DNA from: Sphingopyxis sp. LC363
Lineage (GTDB): Bacteria > Pseudomonadota > Alphaproteobacteria > Sphingomonadales > Sphingomonadaceae
Reading direction: 5' to 3'
Assembly: GCF_000756385.1 (NCBI RefSeq)
Contig: NZ_JNFC01000022.1
Coordinates: 1 to 58,690 of the forward strand
DNA: 58,690 bases
The translations under genes were made by a program, and so were the position numbers. Under the pieces are notes generated by a model. The model was not told where the DNA came from. It worked only from the letters and a program-made list of their open reading frames with translations, and made no database searches. Shown in pieces: positions 52,698 to 58,690 of the stretch (positions are counted from its first letter, which is position 1; each line of letters begins with the position of its first letter).

Positions 52698-53687
52698 CTA
52701 GCGCTTGCCGAGGTCGCCCTTGCCTACCGTTCCCGATGCCATTTCGAGCATCCGGTCGAGGCTCTTGCGCGCGGCGAGGCGAAGATCCTCGTCCATCTCG
52801 ATCCGCGGCTTGAGGTCGCGCAGCGCGAGGTAGAGCTTTTCCATCGTGTTGAGCGCCATATAGGGGCAGATATTGCAGTTGCAGTTGCCGTCGGCGCCCG
52901 GCGCGCCGATGAAATTCTTCTCGGGCAGCGCGAGCTCCATCTGGTGGATGATGTGCGGCTCGGTCGCGACGATCAGCGTGTCGCCGGGAAAGCTCTTCGC
53001 GAACTGCAGGATGCCGCTGGTCGACCCGACATAATCGGCGTGATCGACGATATGCGGCGGGCATTCGGGGTGCGCGGCGACGGGGGCGCCCGGATGCTGC
53101 GCCTTCAGTTTCAGCAGCTCGGTCTCGCTGAACGCCTCGTGGACGATGCACACCCCCGGCCACAGCAGCATATCGCGCCCGAACTTGCGGTTGAGATAGC
53201 CGCCGAGGTGGCGGTCGGGGCCAAAAATGATCTTCTGGCTTTCCGGAATCTGGCTGATGATCGTCTCGGCGCTCGACGAGGTGACGATGATGTCGCTCAA
53301 GGCCTTCACCGCCGCCGAGCAGTTGATATAGGTCAGCGCGATGTGATCGGGATGCGCTTCGCGGAAGCGTTTGAACTGTTCGGGCGGGCAGCTGTCCTCA
53401 AGGCTGCATCCCGCGTCCATGTCGGGCAGGACCACGATCTTTTCTGGGCTCAATATCTTCGCGGTCTCGGCCATGAACTTGACGCCGCAAAAGGCGATGA
53501 CATCGGCGTCGGTTTCGGCCGCCTTGCGGGACAGCTCGAGCGAGTCGCCGACGAAATCGGCGAGATCCTGAATCTCGGGCTTCTGATAATAATGCGCGAG
53601 GATGACGGCATTGCGTTCCTTGCGGAGGCGTTCGATTTCGGCGCGCAGGTCGAGGCCCGAGAGATTCTCGCGGATGGGAGCAGTCAT
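52698..53687 (-). CDS. nadA: Quinolinate synthase A
   Basis: NadA, 329 residues, condenses iminoaspartate and dihydroxyacetone phosphate to quinolinate, in de novo NAD synthesis. Three cysteines that hold the 4Fe-4S cluster lie in FCGVKFMAE or DMDAGCSLEDSCP, in AHPECPP and in the terminal NCNCNICPYM; ILAHYYQKPEIQDLADFVGDSL opens the protein as usual. VGSTSGIL and FIGAPGADGNCNCNICPYMALN are further blocks. The nadB and nadC genes are not in the window, so it is not in a full nad operon here. Confidence 0.97.
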   Translation of the reverse strand: MTAPIRENLSGLDLRAEIERLRKERNAVILAHYYQKPEIQDLADFVGDSLELSRKAAETDADVIAFCGVKFMAETAKILSPEKIVVLPDMDAGCSLEDSCPPEQFKRFREAHPDHIALTYINCSAAVKALSDIIVTSSSAETIISQIPESQKIIFGPDRHLGGYLNRKFGRDMLLWPGVCIVHEAFSETELLKLKAQHPGAPVAAHPECPPHIVDHADYVGSTSGILQFAKSFPGDTLIVATEPHIIHQMELALPEKNFIGAPGADGNCNCNICPYMALNTMEKLYLALRDLKPRIEMDEDLRLAARKSLDRMLEMASGTVGKGDLGKR

Positions 53688-53753
53688 GGCGTTTCCTTAT
53701 ATGGCTTAGCCTTGGTGCCCCCCTACACCGCGACCCGCGGCAGGGCAATTCGG

Positions 53754-54473
53754 CTATGAGCCAGCCAGACGCTCCGCGAGTGCGATGACGGGAGGCGTCA
53801 TCGACAGCAGCGATATGGCGATGCGCGTTGCGATGACAACCGCGCCGATCGCCCATGTCGCCGGATGCACCGCGCCGCGCGTCCGGCGGTCATAGGCTGC
53901 AACGATCGCGACGACCGCGATCTGGCACAGCGCGACGGTGGGCTCCGCCCATGGTCCCATAATCGGTATCGGAAGGAGCCGCCCCAGCGCGGGTTCGAGG
54001 ATCACGATCGTCGCGCCGATCATCAGCCGCCGGTGCCAGTCGGTCGCACGCCGCCGCCGGAGCGCCCACGCGACCATCGCGCCGAAAACCAGCGACTCGG
54101 TCACGGTCAGCGCGAGGAAATAGGGCGGCGTGAAAAAGGGCGGGAAACGGTTCAGGACGAGTGACGCGACGCCGGTGAAGATGCCGAGGCAGGTGATGAA
54201 GATCGCGAGCAGCCCGCCGATCCGCCCGAGTTGCCGGTGCCGCGCCAGATTGTCGCGCGAAACGAATGTCGGCTGCGCGATCAGCAACGCCAGCCACGCC
54301 AGCATCGCCACGCCGTGGATATGCACCCAAAAGGGCGCCGCGACCGGATCGACGAAGCCTCGCAGCGCGAATTGCAGAAAACCGAAGACGATGAAGATCG
54401 CGAGGCCGATCGCCATGCGATGCCAGAAAAGCTCGACGCGCGCGGCGCCGCCTGCCGTTGTAGCCATGCCCAT
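53754..54473 (-). CDS. Hypothetical multi-pass membrane protein
   Basis: A 239-residue protein with about six or seven hydrophobic helices (LAIFIVFGFLQFALRGFV, HIHGVAMLAWLALLIAQ, IGGLLAIFITCLGIFTGVASLVL, and others). Histidines at HIHGVA, ARHRQLGR and DWHRRLMIGA recall the arrangement of b-type haem or metal-binding membrane proteins, but no named family is certain. Role unknown. It stands 66 bases before nadA on the same strand. Confidence 0.7.
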   Translation of the reverse strand: MGMATTAGGAARVELFWHRMAIGLAIFIVFGFLQFALRGFVDPVAAPFWVHIHGVAMLAWLALLIAQPTFVSRDNLARHRQLGRIGGLLAIFITCLGIFTGVASLVLNRFPPFFTPPYFLALTVTESLVFGAMVAWALRRRRATDWHRRLMIGATIVILEPALGRLLPIPIMGPWAEPTVALCQIAVVAIVAAYDRRTRGAVHPATWAIGAVVIATRIAISLLSMTPPVIALAERLAGS

Positions 54474-54533
54474 TCCCCCTGCCCGATCCGACAGAAGAAT
54501 AGCGTAGCGGCAAAAGCGCGAAAAGCCCGGTTT

Positions 54534-55148
54534 TTACCCAGCCGATGCGTTGGCGAAGCGCGCGGTCACCTTCGCGTCGATGCCCGCGGCCTTCAGCGGC
54601 ATCGCGAAGCTCTGCTCGACCGCGGCGCGCGCAGCGCCCTGCGCGAGGCGCATCGGCGTCGCGCCCTTTGCCTGCTTGATCAGCTCTTCCTGCGCGCGCT
54701 TGCGATTGGCGGCGTCGAGCGTCTGTTCGGCGTCGGTCAGCGTCAGCAGGATTTCACCGTCGCGAAACTCGCTGATCGCATCGATATCGATCTCCGGCCC
54801 CGCCAGCCGCAGCGGCGGCAGCGTGACGGTCAGCGCATTGGTCGCCGCATCCCAGTCGAGGTCCGACTGTTTCAGCTTACCGAGGTCGAGTTCGTAGCGG
54901 ACGGTGCCCGGCATGATCAGTGTCTTCTTCGCGCTCAGCCCGAGCCGGCTCTGCGTTGAGGTCACCACCGCGACATAGCGCGCGGTGAAGGGCACCAGCA
55001 CATTCTGTTCCTGCAATCCCTGGAGGCTCGCAGCGACGACGGTTTCGGGATCATAGCCGCGCTGCCAGTCCTGCCAGGCGCGCCAGCCGAAGAACAGCGC
55101 GAGCGCGAGGATCGCGACCAGAGCGGCGCGGAACGGGCCTTTGCTCAC
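54534..55148 (-). CDS. DUF4230 membrane-anchored protein
   Basis: A 204-residue protein of the DUF4230 family. A membrane anchor (residues 8-25, ALVAILALALFFGWRAW) is followed by the DUF4230 domain (SLQGLQEQNVLVPFTARYVAVVTSTQSRLGLSAKKTLIMPGTVRYELDLGKLKQSDLDWDAATNALTVTLPPLRL) and a helical tail. Function is unknown. The ATG overlaps the TGA of the MBL hydrolase gene (ATGA). Confidence 0.85.
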   Translation of the reverse strand: MSKGPFRAALVAILALALFFGWRAWQDWQRGYDPETVVAASLQGLQEQNVLVPFTARYVAVVTSTQSRLGLSAKKTLIMPGTVRYELDLGKLKQSDLDWDAATNALTVTLPPLRLAGPEIDIDAISEFRDGEILLTLTDAEQTLDAANRKRAQEELIKQAKGATPMRLAQGAARAAVEQSFAMPLKAAGIDAKVTARFANASAG

Positions 55149-56065
55149 GCCACCAGCCTCCAGCTTTCGGCATCGCGCGCGACGCGGCCTCGATTTTCAA
55201 GATCGATCAGATGCGCGAGCACCGATCGGCCGGCGGCCCCGGTCAGCCGCGGGTCGAGCCCCTTGTACATATGTTTGACCATCTCGGGGATGACGCTTGT
55301 GCCCTTTTCGAGTTCCCGCAATATCTGCCGCTCGCGCTGCTTGCGATGGCCGAGCATCCCGCGCACCAGTTGCCGCGGCCTGGTCACCGCGGGACCGTGT
55401 GCGGGGTAATAGACGCAGTCGCTGCGATCATAGAGTTTCGACAGGCTCGCCATATAGGCCGCCATGTCGCCGTCGGGCGGACTGACCACGCTGGTCGACC
55501 AGGCCATCACATGATCGCCGGTGAACAGCGCCCCCGTTTCGACGAGCGCGAAACAGAGGTGGTTCGAGGTGTGCCCCGGTGTCGCGACCGCCTCGATCGT
55601 CCAGCCGTCGCCCGAAATCCGCTCGCCGTCGGTCAGGATGCGGTCGGGCGCATAATCGGCGTCGAAGGCCGAATCGGCGCGCGGGCCATCGTCGTTGAGC
55701 GCCAGCGGCGCGCAGCCGATGATCGGCGCGCCGGTCGCTTCCTTGAGCGGCGCGGCGGCAGGCGAATGGTCGCGGTGGGTGTGCGTGCAGAGGATCGCCG
55801 CGACGCGCTGGCCTTCCACCGCGCGCAGGATGGCATCGACATGCCCCGCGCCGTTGATGTCGGCGGGATCGCCGATGCTCAGCCCCGCCCCGGTCGGACC
55901 CGGATCGATCACCGCCACATCGCTGCCCGCGCCGACGATCCACGTCTGGGTGCCGGTGAAGGTATAGGGTGAGGGGTTCGGCGCGAGCACGCGGCGCACC
56001 AGCGGCTCATGCTGTTCGCACTCGCCGGCGCGGATGCTGTCGGGCCATGGCTTTTCGTCGCTCAT
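55145..56065 (-). CDS. MBL-fold metallo-hydrolase (LACTB2-like)
   Basis: A 306-residue metallo-beta-lactamase-fold enzyme. The signature HTHRDHSPA (HxHxDH) binds the two metals, with ATPGHTSNHLCF, TGDHVMAWSTSVVSPPDGDMAAYMASL and YPAHGP supplying the further His and Asp ligands. A winged-helix tail (PEMVKHMYKGLDPRLTGAAGRSVLAHLIDLENRGRV) resembles LACTB2-type RNases or other broad MBL hydrolases. The ATG at 56065 is chosen as it lies nearest the conserved core; the frame is open 26 codons further, and ATG 56074 is another option. Confidence 0.85.
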   Translation of the reverse strand: MSDEKPWPDSIRAGECEQHEPLVRRVLAPNPSPYTFTGTQTWIVGAGSDVAVIDPGPTGAGLSIGDPADINGAGHVDAILRAVEGQRVAAILCTHTHRDHSPAAAPLKEATGAPIIGCAPLALNDDGPRADSAFDADYAPDRILTDGERISGDGWTIEAVATPGHTSNHLCFALVETGALFTGDHVMAWSTSVVSPPDGDMAAYMASLSKLYDRSDCVYYPAHGPAVTRPRQLVRGMLGHRKQRERQILRELEKGTSVIPEMVKHMYKGLDPRLTGAAGRSVLAHLIDLENRGRVARDAESWRLVA

Positions 56066-56127
56066 GCCGCCCATGTGGCATCGCACGCCGCGAAGGAAAA
56101 GGGACGAAGGCCAAAAATCGGGACGCG

Positions 56128-56156
56128 AAAAAGGGAGCGACATGGGCCGCTCCCTT
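56128..56156 (-). terminator. Rho-independent terminator of the M56 gene
   Basis: AAGGGAGCG and CGCTCCCTT (56148-56156 paired with 56131-56139) form a stem with an eight-base loop; on the minus strand it is followed by TTTC. It lies about 60 bases after the M56 gene. Confidence 0.7.
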
Positions 56157-56215
56157 CCCCGCCCCTGCCGCCGGCCCCACCGGGGAGCAAAGGCCGGCGT
56201 CGAAGCTGGTCGGGC

Positions 56216-57889
56216 TCAGTGGCCCGATTTCTCCATATCGGCCATCGCCTTTTCGAGATCGGCGGCGACCTTGGCGCGCATCTCCTCCGACATGGTGTGC
56301 GCCCATTTGGCCTGGGCGAAGCTGTCGCGCGCCTTCTTGAGCGCCGACAGCCGTGCTGCCCCACTCTCCGCCGTGTCGCCGCAGGAGAACATATGGACGC
56401 TGCTGTGCTTGTTGCCGTCCGTCTCTTCCTGCTTGACGAGCGGCGCCGCCTTCGTGCCGTCGCCGCATTTGCCCATGATCATCGTCTTGCCGTCCATCGA
56501 CCAAGCGACACGCGGCATCGGCGGCAGGGGCGGCATCGGGGGCATCGGCGCCATGACGGTGCGGATCCGCTCCTTGCGTTTCGCTTCCAGCCTGTCGGCG
56601 ATCGCTTCGGCGCGCTTGCCCGAGATGCCCTGCTCCTTGAGCGTCGCGAGCACATCGTCGCGCGACAGGCTGCCGGGGGTGCGGATTTCGATACGCCGCG
56701 CCTCGTCCTTGCCATCGATGCGGGCGGACATGGCGGCGGGCGCCTTTGCGCCATCCTCGCGGATCACGATGCGATGCACTTCGCGTTTTTTGCCGCTCTC
56801 GTCGGTCGTGACATCGTCGCGATGCTCGGTGAAGACCATGACCCCCGGCGCCTCGAGGGCTTCGGGCGGCAGCGGCGCTTCGGGCGGAGCGGGCGGCGCC
56901 GGGACATCAGCCGTCTGCGCCTTCGCCACGACGATCCCCGCCGGAACGAGCGTCGCGGTCGTCGCGAGCACCGCCAGCGTCGCGCCGCCGACGAGCAGCC
57001 GTCCGACAAGGCCGCGCTTCTTCGAAATATCCTGCCGCGTCAACATCGTCAGCCTCTCCTGCAGATTGTCGTGCACCGCCATCGGTGCGGCGAGCGACAG
57101 GCGCGGGCCGACCGCCGCCTTGACGATCGCGGTCGCATAGCTCGCGGTCCGGTCGCGGCCCTCCCGATCGGCCTCCTCCCGATCGACCATGCTCAGGACG
57201 CGCGCGTCGCACGCGGCCTCCTGGTCGAAGCGAAAGGCGCGGATCGCGCGCCAGGCGAAGGGGTTGAACCATTGGGTCGCGAGCAGCACGAGCGCCGCGC
57301 TGTTTGCCCAAAGGTCGCCGTGGCGATGGTGCGACAGTTCATGGTCGATCGCCAGCGCGCGCTCCTCGGCGACATAGCGCGCGAAGAAATCGTGCGGCAC
57401 CACGACATAACGCTGCCACAGGCCAAAGGCGACTGGGCCGTCGACCGCATTGGACATCACCAGCCGGATGGCCCCGATGGGCTCCAGCTCGACGGCATCG
57501 TTCAGAACCTCGCTCCGAAATCGGCGGTGCGACACCATCGCCGCAGCCAGCACGGCGGCCACTCCGGCCGCCCAAATGGCGAAGAGGGGCGGGGTCAGTT
57601 CGGCGAGCGACCAGAAGGGCTCGGCGACCGCTGCGGGCGCGGCGACCGGTAAGCCGACCGGCGCCATCTCTACCGCCTCAACCACGGGCGCGGGCATCAC
57701 GATCACCGGGTCGGCGAAAGGCAGCGGCGGCAGCACCAGCCGCAGGGCCGGCACCGCCCATAAGGCATAGGTCAGCCGCGGGCCGAAATGCCGCGCAAAG
57801 GGCTTGCGGACGATCAGGACCAGCAGAACAAGAACCGCCGTGGTGATCAGCGTGTCGGCCCACGCGCCCAGCAGCACCGCGGCGCTCAC
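56216..57889 (-). CDS. M56 family metallopeptidase (BlaR1-like, no penicillin-binding sensor)
   Basis: A 557-residue inner-membrane protein. Four N-terminal helices (from ADTLITTAVLVLLVLIV) frame an M56 gluzincin domain with the zinc motif DHELSHHRHGDLW (HELSH at 183-187) and the further ligand region FDQEAACDARVLSM. A third hydrophobic segment (about 300-330) leads to a periplasmic part that has no PBP-like SxxK sensor domain; instead it holds a proline/methionine repeat (MPPMPPLPPMP near residue 450) and two cysteines (KCGDGT, FSCGDTA). It overlaps blaI (ATGA), so it is the signal partner of that repressor. Its stimulus is unknown. Confidence 0.88.
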   Translation of the reverse strand: MSAAVLLGAWADTLITTAVLVLLVLIVRKPFARHFGPRLTYALWAVPALRLVLPPLPFADPVIVMPAPVVEAVEMAPVGLPVAAPAAVAEPFWSLAELTPPLFAIWAAGVAAVLAAAMVSHRRFRSEVLNDAVELEPIGAIRLVMSNAVDGPVAFGLWQRYVVVPHDFFARYVAEERALAIDHELSHHRHGDLWANSAALVLLATQWFNPFAWRAIRAFRFDQEAACDARVLSMVDREEADREGRDRTASYATAIVKAAVGPRLSLAAPMAVHDNLQERLTMLTRQDISKKRGLVGRLLVGGATLAVLATTATLVPAGIVVAKAQTADVPAPPAPPEAPLPPEALEAPGVMVFTEHRDDVTTDESGKKREVHRIVIREDGAKAPAAMSARIDGKDEARRIEIRTPGSLSRDDVLATLKEQGISGKRAEAIADRLEAKRKERIRTVMAPMPPMPPLPPMPRVAWSMDGKTMIMGKCGDGTKAAPLVKQEETDGNKHSSVHMFSCGDTAESGAARLSALKKARDSFAQAKWAHTMSEEMRAKVAADLEKAMADMEKSGH

Positions 57890-58254
57890 GACTTCAGCTT
57901 CTTCAAGAGCGCCTCGATCTCGGCGATGTCGGTATCGGAGAGCGCCTCGCGGTCGGCGAGATGCGCAATCAGCGGGCTGACGCGGCCGCCGAACAGGCGG
58001 TCGACGAAACGCTGCGATTCCTCGCCCACGGCGTCGGCGCGTTCGATCGCGGGACTATAGAGATAGCGTCGGCCGTCGGCCTCGGCCGTCACCGCGCCCT
58101 TCTGGACCAGCCGCGCGAGCAGCGTCTTGACCGTCGCCTGCGTCCAGCCGTTGATGGTGCCGATACGCCGGGTCAGGTCGGCGGCGGTCTGCGGGGCCTT
58201 GTCCCACAGCGCCGACAGCACCTGCATCTCCGACTCGCTTGCTCGTTCTGCCAT
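57886..58254 (-). CDS. BlaI/MecI-family transcriptional repressor
   Basis: A 122-residue winged-helix repressor. ERASESEMQVLSALWDKAPQTAADLTRRIGTINGWTQATVKTLLARLVQKGAVTAEADGRRYLYSP is the DNA-binding domain, followed by dimerisation helices, with the cleavage region recognised by M56 partners in related systems near the middle. The ATG at 58254 was chosen because it opens the conserved domain; the frame is open 50 codons further, through the operator. It overlaps the M56 gene, and an operator-like palindrome lies 37 bases upstream. Confidence 0.92.
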   Translation of the reverse strand: MAERASESEMQVLSALWDKAPQTAADLTRRIGTINGWTQATVKTLLARLVQKGAVTAEADGRRYLYSPAIERADAVGEESQRFVDRLFGGRVSPLIAHLADREALSDTDIAEIEALLKKLKS

Positions 58255-58290
58255 GCGGACCCCTCCCATTGGCACCCGTCGATCTGATGC

Positions 58291-58306
58291 GACTACAAAT
58301 GTAGTC
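58291..58306. promoter_or_regulatory. BlaI-type operator
   Basis: GACTACA-AA-TGTAGTC is a perfect 7-2-7 palindrome that contains TACANNTGTA, the consensus of BlaI/MecI operators. It lies 37 bases before the blaI start and would allow autorepression of the blaI-M56 pair. Confidence 0.85.
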
Positions 58307-58346
58307 AAAGGGCTGAACGCTTGCTGAACGAAGCGGAACGCTTGTT

Positions 58347-58453
58347 GATCCTCCCTGTCGCGCAGCGATGGGGAGGTGGTAGCGCGGAGCAGCCCCTCCA
58401 CCACCCGCTACGCCGGCGGTCCCCCTCCCCATGCCTTCGGCACAGGGAGGATC
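58347..58453. repeat. C-rich dispersed inverted repeat
   Basis: GATCCTCCCTGT (58347-58358) is matched exactly by ACAGGGAGGATC (58442-58453), with inner complementary stretches ATGGGGAGG / CCTCCCCAT. Its CCCTCCACCACCCGC core resembles 41-58 at the start of the window, so they may be one repeat family. Confidence 0.75.
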
Positions 58454-58580
58454 ACATCTGTCGGAATTTTTGACACCGTTCGTCATCGGTAAGAAATCGC
58501 TAACCAGCGTCTTGCGCCGGAATCCGCGAGGACCGGAAACTGGCACGGCACTTGTATATTATCATTTGTTCCCGAGTGTT

Positions 58581-58629
58581 CCGCTCAAAGGAGCGGTGGG
58601 GGGCATCGGTCTGGTCCCTGATGCCCCCC
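58581..58629. terminator. Two hairpins at the right edge
   Basis: CCGCTC-AAAG-GAGCGG (58581-58596), then GGGGGGCATC (58598-58607) and GATGCCCCCC (58620-58629) around a 12-base loop. The second is followed by a C-run, not a T-run, so it may be a leader structure rather than a terminator. Confidence 0.5.
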
Positions 58630-58690
58630 CCCCCCACCCCGTACACCCCCCTTGCCCCCGATGCTGATAGGGGGGCGACCGGGCGAACGG

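Larger units (their letters stand above)
58255..58690. other. Non-coding end of the window
   Basis: No convincing gene. It holds the BlaI operator, a C-rich inverted repeat (58347-58453), two hairpins (58581-58629) and long C-runs near 58624-58634 and 58646-58660. It could be the leader of a gene to the right of the window. Confidence 0.5.

Overview
The window is a GC-rich bacterial chromosome segment of about 58.7 kb, densely packed with ordinary-looking genes. Protein families, class I PHA synthase with phasin, a STAS-fused MlaE permease, a DUF3011 secreted protein and several dispersed palindromic repeats all fit an alphaproteobacterium of the order Sphingomonadales. A Sphingopyxis- or Sphingomonas-like genome is my inference from family resemblance; no 16S rRNA is present to settle it. 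I see no tRNA, rRNA, insertion sequence, prophage or CRISPR array.

Layout. 0-4 kb: hisZ, a secreted esterase, a DOPA-dioxygenase-family protein and purA. 4-8.6 kb: a small methyltransferase, an FMN reductase, an MFS carrier, DUF2721 and an AlaC-type aminotransferase. 8.7-12 kb: a PHA storage block (phaC, then a phasin with an H1-like basic N-terminus behind TGC-rich operator-like palindromes), then clpS. 11.9-16.2 kb: an HxlR regulator divergent from an SDR gene that carries a frameshift and a DsbA/HCCA-isomerase gene, a DMT carrier and a double-DUF3011 protein. 16.4-24.5 kb: murA, then a long minus-strand run (peptidase-like hydrolase, DMT carrier, threonine aldolase, small secreted protein, argG), DUF1801 and cyclopropane synthase. 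24.5-27.9 kb: a molybdopterin oxidoreductase with its cytochrome b partner, and an acyl-CoA ligase. 28-34.8 kb: a translationally coupled lgt-midA-GNAT-pgeF operon, an SLC13 carrier, a Cys/Met-metabolism PLP enzyme and a HAD phosphatase.

34.9-38.4 kb: an Mla-type lipid transport operon (STAS-MlaE, MlaF, MlaD, auxiliary lipoprotein). 38.5-43.3 kb: a Tat-exported hydrolase behind a palindromic operator, an SMR pump, pepN and an epimerase-like protein. 43.4-49.4 kb: an RND efflux operon (membrane fusion protein, inner-membrane pump with an extra membrane insertion, DUF445 protein). 49.7-52.6 kb: two GlsB/YeaQ paralogues, about 1.1 kb of mostly non-coding DNA with a long palindrome, and a DUF2853-TM-OmpA fusion protein. 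52.7-56.1 kb: nadA, a membrane protein, DUF4230 and an MBL hydrolase. 56.2-58.3 kb: a BlaI/M56 pair with a clear operator. The last 0.4 kb is non-coding and repeat-rich.

Most of the window is housekeeping. The items that look least explained are the DUF2853-OmpA fusion, the PBP-less M56/BlaI sensor pair, the phasin with an N-terminal histone-like arm, the RND pump insertion and the frameshifted SDR under an apparent HxlR operator. I did not find strong evidence for a wholly new multi-gene system. Start codons were adjusted by hand where a better ribosome binding site or family alignment favoured it; database searches were not possible, so family names rest on recognised motifs.
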